64,000 bases of DNA, from positions 1 to 64,000 of the forward strand of contig CALVGV010000005.1 in NCBI GenBank assembly GCA_944327195.1, read 5' to 3'. How positions within the stretch are numbered: the stretch's first letter is position 1; the number at the start of each line of letters is the position of its first letter. The notes under the pieces were generated by a model. It was not told the origin of the DNA. It made no database searches and saw only the letters and a program-made list of their open reading frames with translations. Both the position numbers and the translations under genes were made by a program. Below, piece by piece: positions 36,353-44,396 of the stretch. This stretch comes from an uncultured Limosilactobacillus sp. GTDB lineage: Bacteria; Bacillota; Bacilli; Lactobacillales; Lactobacillaceae.

Positions 36353-37628
36353 CCTGAGCATTGGCCTGCTGACGGTGGCGATTTTGATCAGCCTCTTCCT
36401 CTCCAGCCTGGTGTGGATCAAGCCCTACCGCTACGAGCACACCAGCGAGGCCCGCGTCACCAAGACCAGCACCACCAGCCTGCAGAGCCTGGCCGACGTT
36501 TACCTGCCGCTGACGGCGGTTAAGACCGGGGCCGAGCGCGAACAGTACCTGCTGGTGGGCCAGCCGCAAAACGTTGCCCTGACCGCCAAGGAGACCCTCA
36601 GCAAGCGGACCCTGAAGAGCGGTCGCCAGGTTAGCCACGGCAACCTTAGCCAGTACCGCAACTACCTCCGCCAGCCGAAGTCGCTCCTCTTGTCCTACCC
36701 GAGCGCGGTGACGATTACCAGCTTCAACACCAGCTTCGGCCAGCACCTGGCCACCGACCAGCTGCGCTTGGTTGACCACCTGGTCCTGCCGCTGGACGGG
36801 TCCAACAAGGTCTACCTCCTGCGCGACCAGGGCGAGGTGGTGTACCGCTACACCCTCTCCAAGGCCCTTTCCAGCCGGTTGACGGCCGCGCTGAAGGGGG
36901 GCAAGAAGATCCCGGTCGACTTCAAGCAGATTAACAACCGGATTCTGATGACCTTCCCCCACTCCTTCAAGTTGGCCACCTACGCGGCCAAGGTGGGGAG
37001 CCTGAACGTGGAAACCGTGGCCCAGAAGTTGATGAACGCCACCAAGAACTCCAGCCTGGCCACCCGCCAGGAGGGCAACCAGCTGATTTACCACAACGGC
37101 GACGACCGCCGGCTGGTTTACGACCAGCAAAAGGGGACGCTGACCTTTGAGAACTACCTCAAGCAGGCCTGGACGGGGTCTTTGCAGGCCAGCGACCGCC
37201 ACTTCTACCGCCGGTTGAGCCAGACCAACTTCCCCCAGGAAGGGGTCTACTTTGACGCCGCCAACCGCCGCCAGCAGCAGGAGACCTACCGGACCTACGT
37301 GGAGGGCTTTGCCGTCTTCAACGACAACAACTACGGCACCGTTCGGATCAAGGAGAGCAAGAGCGGGGTCGAGAGCATGGCCTTCTCGCGCTACTACCTC
37401 CAGAACCCAATGCCGACCAGTAAGGGGAGCGTTCGCCTCCAGTCGTCAACGGTGGTCTTCAACGACCTCCAGGCGGCCGGCAAGCTGAAGGGGGTTCGCG
37501 GCCTGCGGGTGGGCTACCGCTGGAAGAAGACCACCCACGGTACGGTGACCCTGACCCCGGCCTACTACGTTAAGTACGCCGGCGAGTGGGTGGCGGTCAG
37601 CGATTTGATCAAGGAAGGGGGCCACTAG
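36330..37628 (+). CDS. walH: WalK-interacting protein WalH (YycH)
   Basis: The 432-residue protein has one N-terminal membrane segment (IGLLTVAILISLFLSSLVWI) and a large extracellular part of the YycH family. With WalI it binds WalK and tunes its activity. ATG 36330, inside the walK 3' end, is the best start from the position of the membrane anchor; ATG 36318 is possible. walI starts one base after its stop. Confidence 0.93.
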   Translation: MSKKWRTNLSIGLLTVAILISLFLSSLVWIKPYRYEHTSEARVTKTSTTSLQSLADVYLPLTAVKTGAEREQYLLVGQPQNVALTAKETLSKRTLKSGRQVSHGNLSQYRNYLRQPKSLLLSYPSAVTITSFNTSFGQHLATDQLRLVDHLVLPLDGSNKVYLLRDQGEVVYRYTLSKALSSRLTAALKGGKKIPVDFKQINNRILMTFPHSFKLATYAAKVGSLNVETVAQKLMNATKNSSLATRQEGNQLIYHNGDDRRLVYDQQKGTLTFENYLKQAWTGSLQASDRHFYRRLSQTNFPQEGVYFDAANRRQQQETYRTYVEGFAVFNDNNYGTVRIKESKSGVESMAFSRYYLQNPMPTSKGSVRLQSSTVVFNDLQAAGKLKGVRGLRVGYRWKKTTHGTVTLTPAYYVKYAGEWVAVSDLIKEGGH

Positions 37629-37629
37629 G

Positions 37630-38415
37630 GTGAATTTCAAACGAATCCGGCTGATCTTCATCATCGCCTTTGTCCTCTTGGACCTGGTGCTATTGGGGAG
37701 CTACCTGTGGGGCACCAACTACACCACCGCCAAGTCGACTGACGACGAGCAAACCGCCCTCTTAAAGGAACTGAAGAACGATTCGATTACCGTTCCGGCC
37801 CTCAGCCAGCGCCGCCAGAGCGGCTACTACCTATCGGCCAAGCAGGACGGCCAGCTGACGGCCAAGACCACCGCCCTCCGTGGGGTGGTGGCCCGCACCA
37901 GCGGGGAGCTGACGGTGGCGACCTATCAGCACCCGGTTCGCCTCGGCAGTCGCACCCCAACTGAGGTGCTGGCCTACCTGACCCGCCACCACCGGCTCAA
38001 GTACGGCGGCGCCTACCGCTACCAGGCTCGCCGGTCGAGCAAGACCACCCTGGTTTACGCCCAGCAGCTGGCCGGCCGGCCGGTCATCGGCGACCAGGGG
38101 GAACTGCGCATCCGCCTCAACAAGCACGGGGCGGCGACCGGCTTCACCCAGGGCCACCTGACCGCGGTCAAGCGCCTCCGCGCCCGCCAGCAGACCCTCA
38201 GCCAGCTGGCGGTGGTCGGCCTCTTGTACAAGAACAACCAGCTGTCGGCCAACACGACCGTCAAGGCGGTCACCCTTGGCTACGCCCGCCTGACCAGCCA
38301 GGGGGACCAGGACGTCTACGTGCCAACCTGGGTGGCGCGGGTGAAGAATTCGAGTTCAACCAGCAAGCAAACCCTGCGGATCAACGCCTTCAAGGGAACG
38401 ATTGTTAAGGAATAG
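37630..38415 (+). CDS. walI: WalK-interacting protein WalI (YycI)
   Basis: The 261-residue protein has an N-terminal membrane anchor (LIFIIAFVLLDLVLLGSYLWG) and an extracellular domain of the YycI family, structurally related to YycH. The start is GTG 37630, almost touching the walH stop, so translation is coupled. Its place between walH and walJ is the standard one. Confidence 0.92.
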   Translation: MNFKRIRLIFIIAFVLLDLVLLGSYLWGTNYTTAKSTDDEQTALLKELKNDSITVPALSQRRQSGYYLSAKQDGQLTAKTTALRGVVARTSGELTVATYQHPVRLGSRTPTEVLAYLTRHHRLKYGGAYRYQARRSSKTTLVYAQQLAGRPVIGDQGELRIRLNKHGAATGFTQGHLTAVKRLRARQQTLSQLAVVGLLYKNNQLSANTTVKAVTLGYARLTSQGDQDVYVPTWVARVKNSSSTSKQTLRINAFKGTIVKE

Positions 38416-38434
38416 GGAAAGGAAGAAGCAAGGA

Positions 38435-39244
38435 ATGGACAGCAATGATTCATTGCGGTACAGCATTTTGGCCAGCGGCAGCCGCGGCAACGCCACCTAC
38501 CTGGAAACGGCCGGCCACCGGATCCTGATCGACGCCGGTCTCAGCGGCAAGCAACTGGAGCAGCGGATGGCAACGATCGACCGCTCCTTAAAGGACGTCG
38601 AGGCGATCTTCGTCACCCACGAGCACTCCGACCACATCCACGGGGTGGGGGTCCTGGCCCGCCGCTACGGGATGACGATCTACGCCAACGCCGGCACCTG
38701 GGAGGCAATGGCCGACAAGATCGGCAAGGTGCCGCTGGCGCAAAAGGAGGTGCTGGCCCCGGGGGCGGTCAAGGACTTTGGCGACCTCCAGGTGGAGAGC
38801 TTCGCCGTTTCCCACGACGCCGCCGAGCCCCAGTTCTACCAGGTGCACCACGACCAGCAGGCCTTCTGCATCCTGACCGACACCGGCTACGTGTCCGACC
38901 GGGTGGCCGGGACGATCAAGAACGCCGACGCCTACGTGATGGAGTGCAACCACGATCCGGAAATGCTGATGGCCGGCCAGCGCTACTCCTGGCCGCTCAA
39001 GCAGCGGATCCTCGGCACGGAGGGCCACCTCTCCAACGAGGATGGTGCCACCGCCCTGATGGACGTGATCGGTCGGCGGACCAAGGCGGTCTTTTTGGGC
39101 CACCGCAGCCACGAAAACAACACCAAGGCGCTGGCCCACTTGACGGTGGCCTCCCTGCTTGAGGCCAAGGACTTCGGCGTCGACCACGACTTCGCCCTCA
39201 AGGATACCGACCAGGACGCGGCCAGCCCGCTCTTCAGCCTCTAG
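38435..39244 (+). CDS. walJ: Metallo-beta-lactamase-fold hydrolase WalJ (YycJ)
   Basis: The 269-residue protein is an MBL-fold nuclease-type hydrolase with the metal-binding motif THEHSDHIHG, plus late His and Asp ligands (SHDAAEPQ, LTDTGYVSD). WalJ/YycJ is linked to coordination of cell wall and DNA metabolism. ATG 38435 is preferred from the nearby AAGGA and from the conserved start of the fold (YSILASGSRGNATYL); an upstream start 11 codons earlier overlaps walI. Confidence 0.94.
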   Translation: MDSNDSLRYSILASGSRGNATYLETAGHRILIDAGLSGKQLEQRMATIDRSLKDVEAIFVTHEHSDHIHGVGVLARRYGMTIYANAGTWEAMADKIGKVPLAQKEVLAPGAVKDFGDLQVESFAVSHDAAEPQFYQVHHDQQAFCILTDTGYVSDRVAGTIKNADAYVMECNHDPEMLMAGQRYSWPLKQRILGTEGHLSNEDGATALMDVIGRRTKAVFLGHRSHENNTKALAHLTVASLLEAKDFGVDHDFALKDTDQDAASPLFSL

Positions 39245-39335
39245 GGGATGGCGGCAAGTTGTTAATTTCACTTGCCTTTCCCCGGCTGGTAATGGATCCT
39301 TAGGGTAAGCAGATATAATGGGGGAATGCGGAATC

Positions 39336-40529
39336 ATGAAAATCAATCGCTTTTGGCTCAAGGTCGCCGGGGTCGGGTTGGTGGCCGGCCTGATTGGCGG
39401 GGGAGTCAGCCTCGGCGCCGCCCAGCTCTGGCAAAACTGGCAAGAAAACGCCAGCGTCAAGGCCCCGTCCGGTTCAAACAAGTCCGGCGGCACCAACGTC
39501 AAGAAGAACAACGCCACCGGCAGCACCCGGGCGACCCGGGCGGCCCAGAAGGTGAAGAACGCCGTCGTTTCGGTCATCACCTACGAGGAATCGTCGAGTT
39601 CGACCAGCCTGTCCGACCTGATCAACGGCAGCTCGTCGACCAGCTCCTCCGGTAGCCTGACCAAGGCCAGCGAGGGGTCCGGGGTGATCTACAAGAAGAG
39701 CGGCAACGCCGCCTACATCGTCACCAACAACCACGTCGTTTCCGGGGCCAAGAAGATCAAGGTCATGCTGAGCACCGGCAAGAAGGTCGAGGCAACCCTG
39801 GTCGGCAAGGACAGCACCACCGACCTGGCGGTGCTCAAGATCAACGCTAACAACGTGACGACGGTGGCCTCCTTCGGTGACTCCAGCAAGGTCAAGGCCG
39901 GCCAGGACGTGTTGGCCATCGGTTCGCCAATGGGGACCGACTACGCCAACACCGTCACCAAGGGGATCATCTCGGCCACCAAGCGGAAGGTGAAGGCCTC
40001 CAGCGATTCGGTGGCAACGACGGTCATCCAAACCGATGCCGCGATCAACTCAGGGAACTCCGGGGGGCCGCTGGTCAACATGGCCGGCCAGGTGATCGGG
40101 ATCAACTCGATGAAGCTCTCCTCCGACGGCTCGGGGACCAGCGTCGAGGGGATCGGCTTCTCGATCCCAAGCAACGAGGTGGTTTCGGTGATCAACCAGC
40201 TGGTCAAGAACGGCAAGATCTCGCGGCCGTCGCTGGGGATCAGCGCGGTCAACCTCAGCCAGGTCAGCGCTAGCCAGCAGTCCTCGGTCCTCAACCTGCC
40301 GTCCTCGGTCACCAAGGGGGTCGTGGTAATCAAGACCACCAGCGGCGGCGTGGCGGCCACGGCCGGGCTGGAGCAGTACGACGTGATCACCGCGATCGAC
40401 GGCAAGGCGGTCAAGAACATCGGCAGCCTCAAGACCCAGCTCTACAAGCACTCGAGCGGCGACAAGATCACCATCACCTACTACCGGTCGGGCGAAAAGA
40501 AGACCGTCAGCGCAACCTTAAGTGAATAG
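39336..40529 (+). CDS. htrA: HtrA-type membrane-anchored serine protease
   Basis: HtrA degrades misfolded proteins at the outer face of the membrane. The 397-residue protein has an N-terminal membrane anchor (VAGVGLVAGLIGGGVSLGAA), a Ser-rich linker, the trypsin-like domain with His in VTNNHVV, Asp in DSTTDLAVL and Ser in GNSGGPL, and one C-terminal PDZ domain (TAGLEQYDVITAIDG). TATAAT at 39314-39319 lies close upstream, so a short leader is possible. It is the last conserved gene of the wal locus and ends at a terminator. Confidence 0.95.
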   Translation: MKINRFWLKVAGVGLVAGLIGGGVSLGAAQLWQNWQENASVKAPSGSNKSGGTNVKKNNATGSTRATRAAQKVKNAVVSVITYEESSSSTSLSDLINGSSSTSSSGSLTKASEGSGVIYKKSGNAAYIVTNNHVVSGAKKIKVMLSTGKKVEATLVGKDSTTDLAVLKINANNVTTVASFGDSSKVKAGQDVLAIGSPMGTDYANTVTKGIISATKRKVKASSDSVATTVIQTDAAINSGNSGGPLVNMAGQVIGINSMKLSSDGSGTSVEGIGFSIPSNEVVSVINQLVKNGKISRPSLGISAVNLSQVSASQQSSVLNLPSSVTKGVVVIKTTSGGVAATAGLEQYDVITAIDGKAVKNIGSLKTQLYKHSSGDKITITYYRSGEKKTVSATLSE

Positions 40530-40533
40530 GAAC

Positions 40534-40581
40534 AAAGGGGCGGCATGGGGCGCGAAAACGATCCTTTGCCCGCCCCTTTTT
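40534..40581 (+). terminator. htrA terminator
   Basis: AAAGGGGCGG pairs with CCGCCCCTTT across a long loop, followed by TTTTG. Confidence 0.75.
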
Positions 40582-40633
40582 GTGAACCACTTCCCCGGGA
40601 TTGGGGAAAACTGTGGAGAACTAATCCCCGGAC

Positions 40634-40902
40634 TTATCCACAGGGCGAGGAAGGGCGGTAAAATAAGATTTTGGCTGCGGAAAAGTTTATCCACAAGCAA
40701 CGAATTGGACGGTGGATAAGTGGCGAGGTTGGGAAAATGGTCGCCACAAATCCCGGTCTGGCGGGTTTTACCTGGCGCCGGAGCGAACGACTGTTGCTGT
40801 GGACAATTGTGGATAACCGCTGGGGAGAAACAAAGCTTGGAAGGGTTCCCAGGCGAAAAGATTCGGCTTTGTCCACCGTTGACTGGGGAAAGCTGTGGAT
40901 AA
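40634..40902. promoter_or_regulatory. DnaA-box cluster upstream of rlmH
   Basis: Four perfect TTATCCACA boxes lie at 40634-40642 and 40687-40695 (plus) and at 40808-40816 and 40894-40902 (minus), with near matches at 40711-40719 and 40798-40806. The 394-base gap between htrA and rlmH has no other content I can see. Such density is unusual outside oriC and suggests DnaA titration or DnaA control of rlmH. Confidence 0.8.
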
Positions 40903-40923
40903 CCTGTGGAAAGGAAGAAAGTT

Positions 40924-41403
40924 ATGAACATCAAGATCATTGGCGTGGGGAAAATCAAGGAAAAGTTCTACCGGGCGGCGATCGCCGAGTACGCCAAGCG
41001 GCTCGGCCGCTACTGCAAGTTCGAGGTGGTCGAGGTGCCCGACGAAAAGGCCCCCGAGAAGCTGAGCGAGGCCGAGATGGCGGCGGTGATGGAAAAGGAA
41101 GGGGAGCGGATCCTGCAAAAGATCAAGGACCGCGACTACGTCTTCGCCCTCGCCATCAAGGGCAAGGAACGCAGCTCCGAGGAGTTTGCCAAGGAGATCA
41201 ACCAGCTGGCCACCTACGGCAAGAGCGACCTGACCTTCGTGATCGGTGGTTCGCTCGGCCTCAGCCCGGCGGTGATCAAGCGGGCTGACCAGCAGATTTC
41301 CTTTGGCCGCTTCACCCTTCCCCACCAGCTGATGCGGGTCGTCCTCAGCGAACAGGTCTACCGGGCCTTCACGATCATCAACGGCCTTCCCTACCACAAG
41401 TAG
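40924..41403 (+). CDS. rlmH: 23S rRNA pseudouridine-1915 N3-methyltransferase
   Basis: RlmH is a small SPOUT methyltransferase that modifies helix 69 of 23S rRNA. The 159-residue protein begins [17 protein letters not shown] and has the knot signature [18 protein letters not shown] and the C-terminal [21 protein letters not shown] 40924 follows GGAAGGAAG at a sensible distance. It follows the wal locus and htrA as in many Firmicutes and is preceded by the DnaA-box cluster. Confidence 0.97.
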   Translation: MNIKIIGVGKIKEKFYRAAIAEYAKRLGRYCKFEVVEVPDEKAPEKLSEAEMAAVMEKEGERILQKIKDRDYVFALAIKGKERSSEEFAKEINQLATYGKSDLTFVIGGSLGLSPAVIKRADQQISFGRFTLPHQLMRVVLSEQVYRAFTIINGLPYHK

Positions 41404-41564
41404 GCCCACCGGGCGGAAATTAACGACCAAACACGGCGTACCCTGGCGAAACGGATCGCCGGCATGGGGATTTAATGAACAAATTAACGAAATTAGTTCA
41501 ATTAACCCAACCCTTGGGCGCCAAGGGCGGACCCGGTTGGCGAAAATTTACTACGGGAAACGGC

Positions 41565-41613
41565 TTGTCTTTTTGTGCCCCCCGTCACATAATTATTAAT
41601 GTAATCGTTTTCT
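41565..41613 (+). promoter_or_regulatory. Promoter and cre-like site of the iron alcohol dehydrogenase
   Basis: TTGTCT (41565-41570), a 17-base spacer and CATAAT (41588-41593) form a promoter. TGTAATCGTTTTCT (41600-41613) matches the cre consensus at all but the last base and covers the likely start of transcription, so CcpA repression is expected. Confidence 0.6.
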
Positions 41614-41632
41614 AAAGATGGAGGGTATAATT

Positions 41633-42805
41633 ATGGATCGTCAATTTGATTTCTTAATGCCTAGCGTGAACTTCTTCGGCCCCGGCGTGATCGCCAAAAT
41701 CGGGGACCGGGCCAAGATGCTCAACATGAAGAAGGTGCTGGTGGTTACCCAAGCCAGCCTGGCCAAGATCGAAAACGGCCCGGTTGAACAAACCCTGGCC
41801 TCACTCAAGAAGGCCGGCGTCGACTACGCCATTTACGACGGGGTTGAACCGAACCCGAAGATTCGCAACATCAAGGCCGGCAAGAAGATCTACCTCGACG
41901 AAGGCTGCGACTCGATCATCACCGTCGGTGGGGGCTCGGCCCACGACTGCGGGAAGGGGATCGGGATCATCCTGACCAACGGTGACGACATCACCAAGCT
42001 GGCCGGGATCGAAACCCTCGAAAACCCGCTGCCGCCGCTGATGGCGGTCAATACGACGGCCGGGACCGGGTCCGAACTGACCCGCCACGCCGTGATCAGC
42101 AACGAAGAAACCCACCTCAAGTTCGTGGTCGTTTCCTGGCGCAACATTCCGCTGGTTTCCTTCAACGACCCGATGCTGATGCTGGGGATCCCGCAATCGA
42201 TCACCGCGGCTACCGGGATGGACGCCTTCGTCCAAGCAATCGAACCGTACGTTTCGGTTGACCACAACCCGATCACCGACAGCCAATGTGTTGAGGCCAT
42301 CCACCTGATCCAAGACGCCCTGCCAAAGGCGGTTGCCAACGGGCAAAACGTTGAGGCGCGGACCAAGATGGTGGAAGCCGAAATGCTGGCCGGGATGGCC
42401 TTCAACAACGCCAACCTCGGGTACGTTCACGCCATGGCTCACCAACTGGGTGGTCAATACGACGCTCCGCACGGGGTCTGCTGTGCCCTGCTGTTGACGA
42501 CGGTTGAAGAATACAACCTGATCGCCTGCCCAGACCGCTTCGCCGAACTGGCCAAGGTAATGGGCTACGACACCACCGGGCTGACGACCTTCGAGGCCGG
42601 CCGCAAGGCGATCGAAGGGATGCGTGAAATGTGCAAGGCCGTTGGCATCCCGGCTTCGATCAAGGAAATCGGTGCCAAGCCGGAAGACTTCGAATTGATG
42701 GCCGAAAACGCCCTCAAGGACGGCAACGCCTTCTCCAACCCGCGGAAGGGGACCAAGGAAGAAATCATCGCCCTCTACCAAAAGGCCTACGACGGGATCT
42801 ACTAA
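41633..42805 (+). CDS. Iron-containing alcohol dehydrogenase, probably 1,3-propanediol dehydrogenase type
   Basis: This 390-residue class III alcohol dehydrogenase has the NAD region GGGSAHDCGKG and metal-site segments TGMDAFVQAIE, HAMAHQLGGQYDAPHG. Family members usually have Asp-x3-His, His, His as metal ligands; here the first His is Gln (DAFVQ instead of DALTH), while the Asp and the two later His are kept. From memory, Limosilactobacillus reuteri has a 1,3-propanediol dehydrogenase gene in a similar oriC-near place, so this may recycle NADH by reducing 3-hydroxypropionaldehyde. ATG 41633 follows GGAGGG. A cre-like site overlaps the promoter. Confidence 0.85.
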   Translation: MDRQFDFLMPSVNFFGPGVIAKIGDRAKMLNMKKVLVVTQASLAKIENGPVEQTLASLKKAGVDYAIYDGVEPNPKIRNIKAGKKIYLDEGCDSIITVGGGSAHDCGKGIGIILTNGDDITKLAGIETLENPLPPLMAVNTTAGTGSELTRHAVISNEETHLKFVVVSWRNIPLVSFNDPMLMLGIPQSITAATGMDAFVQAIEPYVSVDHNPITDSQCVEAIHLIQDALPKAVANGQNVEARTKMVEAEMLAGMAFNNANLGYVHAMAHQLGGQYDAPHGVCCALLLTTVEEYNLIACPDRFAELAKVMGYDTTGLTTFEAGRKAIEGMREMCKAVGIPASIKEIGAKPEDFELMAENALKDGNAFSNPRKGTKEEIIALYQKAYDGIY

Positions 42806-42820
42806 TCAGTGGCAAATTTC

Positions 42821-42856
42821 AAAAAAGGAAGGGCTCACCGGGGCCCTTCCTTTTTT
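42821..42856 (+). terminator. Terminator of the iron alcohol dehydrogenase
   Basis: A perfect 14-bp AAAAAAGGAAGGGC/GCCCTTCCTTTTTT hairpin; works in both directions. Confidence 0.9.
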
Positions 42857-42885
42857 AGCACGTGACGAACGGGCCCGCCATTTGC

Positions 42886-42975
42886 TATAATCAAAACAGA
42901 TAAAAGATTTTCCACCGGGAAAGGCCGTTGGGTGCTTCGTTAGGTCACAGAAGAAGCGCCCGGGGCCTTTTTTGC
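42886..42975 (+). promoter_or_regulatory. Structured leader of the SMR exporter gene, candidate guanidine riboswitch
   Basis: TATAAT (42886-42891) starts a leader of about 95 bases. AAAGGCC plus GGGTGCTTC (42920-42938) pair with GAAGCGCCC plus GGCCTTT (42953-42970), followed by a T run, giving a terminator. CCGGG (42915-42919) can instead pair with CCCGG (42959-42963), breaking it. This mutually exclusive pairing is riboswitch-like. The downstream Gdx-type exporter suggests guanidine as ligand; it does not show the ykkC-I pattern I know, and class IV is possible. Confidence 0.6.
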
Positions 42976-42995
42976 GTGAGAAGGAGGAATTTTTG

Positions 42996-43316
42996 ATGGC
43001 ATGGATTTACTTGATTGGCGCCGGGCTGCTGGAGGTGGCCTGGTCAACGACGATGAAGCTCAGCAACGGCTTCACCCACCTGCCCTACACCCTGTTGACG
43101 ATCGCCGGCTTGACTGCCTCCTTTCTGGGACTGGCCCTGGCGATGCGCGACCTGCCGTTGAGCCTGGCCTACCCGATCTGGACCGGGATTGGGGCCGTCG
43201 GCGCGATCATCGTCGGCGTCCTCTTCTTTGGCAACCGCCTGTCGCCGGCGACGGCCTTCTTCGTCGTCCTCCTGCTGGTGGCGATCGTCGGCATCAAGCT
43301 GACCGCCGGCGAGTAG
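42996..43316 (+). CDS. gdx: Small multidrug resistance family exporter, Gdx/SugE type
   Basis: The 106-residue protein has four membrane segments and the SMR Glu in GLLEVAWSTTMKLSNGF, which matches the SugE/Gdx subtype rather than the EmrE/Qac subtype. Gdx proteins export guanidinium in exchange for protons as dual-topology dimers. ATG 42996 follows AAGGAGG. It is a single-gene unit between a riboswitch-like leader and a bidirectional terminator, which supports a guanidinium role. Confidence 0.85.
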   Translation: MAWIYLIGAGLLEVAWSTTMKLSNGFTHLPYTLLTIAGLTASFLGLALAMRDLPLSLAYPIWTGIGAVGAIIVGVLFFGNRLSPATAFFVVLLLVAIVGIKLTAGE

Positions 43317-43330
43317 GGACCGGGCAGGAT

Positions 43331-43385
43331 AAAAAAGTGGCGCCGGGCCCCGGAGTTTTTCCGGGCGCCTGGCGCCACTTTTTTT
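43331..43385. terminator. Bidirectional terminator between gdx and the hydroxyacid dehydrogenase
   Basis: AAAAAAGTGGCGCC pairs with GGCGCCACTTTTTTT; A and T runs on both sides serve both convergent genes. Confidence 0.88.
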
Positions 43386-43401
43386 CTTCTTAAATAGGGA
43401 A

Positions 43402-44394
43402 TTACTTCACCGCGTTCTTCGGCGCCTGCCCCTGCAGGATGGCACAGACGTCGTCGAGGGCGATGTCGACCATGTTCTGGACGGCGATGTTGGTGAAGAA
43501 GGCGATGTGGGGGGTGATGATCACCTGCTCCATCGCCGCCAGTTCCTTGATCTGCGGGCTGGCGGCCAGCTGATCCTGGCGGTGGTCCTGGTTGAAGACC
43601 GCTGCCTCCCCCTCCACCGTGTCGAGGGCTGCCCCGGCGAGCTGGCCCGCCTTCAGGGCGGCGATCAGGGCATCCGTGTTGACGACCGGGCCGCGGCTGG
43701 CGTTGACCAGACCGGCGGTCGGCTTCATCAGGGCGAAGTCGGCCGCGTCGAGGAGGCCGACCGAGGAGGGATTGAGGTCAACGTGGAGGGAAACGACATC
43801 GCTTTCCTTCAGCAGGGTCTGCTTGTCGGTGAACTCGACCACCCCGGCCAGGTCGGTCCGCGGGGCGCGGTCGAAGCCGAGCACCCGGGCGCCGAGGGCG
43901 TGGAGGAGCTGGGCCAGGGTGCCACCGATCCGGCCGACGCCGATGATGCCGACCGTGGCCGAGTGGATTTCCTTGGCCTGCAGGTCGGGGGTCCAGCGGA
44001 AGTCGCTTTGCGCCACCCGGTGGTCAAACTGGGCGGTGTGGCGGAGCAGGCGGAAGGTTTGCATCAGGGCAAACTCGGCCACGCTCCGCGGCGAGTAGGC
44101 CGGGACGTTGGTGACGGTCAGGCCGTTTTCGCGGGCGGCGGCCAGGTCGATCATGTCGTAGCCGGCCGTCCGGGTGGTCAGCTGGCGGATCCCCGCCGTC
44201 TTGAGGGCCGGGTAGACCGCGGCCGGCACGGCCCCCCGTTCCTGGATTACCACCCCGTCCACCTCATCGAGGAGGGGCAGGGCGTCCTTGATCAACTCAG
44301 GGCTGGTAACGATCTCCACCCCGAGGCGGGCTTCGGCGGCCCTAATGGCGGCCTGCTCGTCGGGGCGGACGCTGGTCATGAGGATCTTGGTCAT
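43402..44394 (-). CDS. D-2-hydroxyacid dehydrogenase (D-lactate dehydrogenase family)
   Basis: The 330-residue enzyme reduces 2-keto acids to D-hydroxy acids with NADH. It has the dinucleotide motif GIIGVGRIGG, catalytic Arg in NASRGPVVNT, Glu in DTVEGE and His in ITPHIAFFT. It may be a fermentative D-LDH or a branched/aromatic keto-acid reductase; pairing with an aminotransferase gene three bases upstream favours the second. Both are expressed from one leader at 45582-45904. Confidence 0.88.
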   Translation of the reverse strand: MTKILMTSVRPDEQAAIRAAEARLGVEIVTSPELIKDALPLLDEVDGVVIQERGAVPAAVYPALKTAGIRQLTTRTAGYDMIDLAAARENGLTVTNVPAYSPRSVAEFALMQTFRLLRHTAQFDHRVAQSDFRWTPDLQAKEIHSATVGIIGVGRIGGTLAQLLHALGARVLGFDRAPRTDLAGVVEFTDKQTLLKESDVVSLHVDLNPSSVGLLDAADFALMKPTAGLVNASRGPVVNTDALIAALKAGQLAGAALDTVEGEAAVFNQDHRQDQLAASPQIKELAAMEQVIITPHIAFFTNIAVQNMVDIALDDVCAILQGQAPKNAVK

Positions 44395-44396
44395 AA

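Noticed and set aside
40634..40902. The DnaA-box cluster before rlmH as a second replication origin
   Set aside because: There is no DnaA-trio and no AT-rich unwinding tract, and the gene order marks 8-9.9 kb as oriC. Titration or regulation explains it better.
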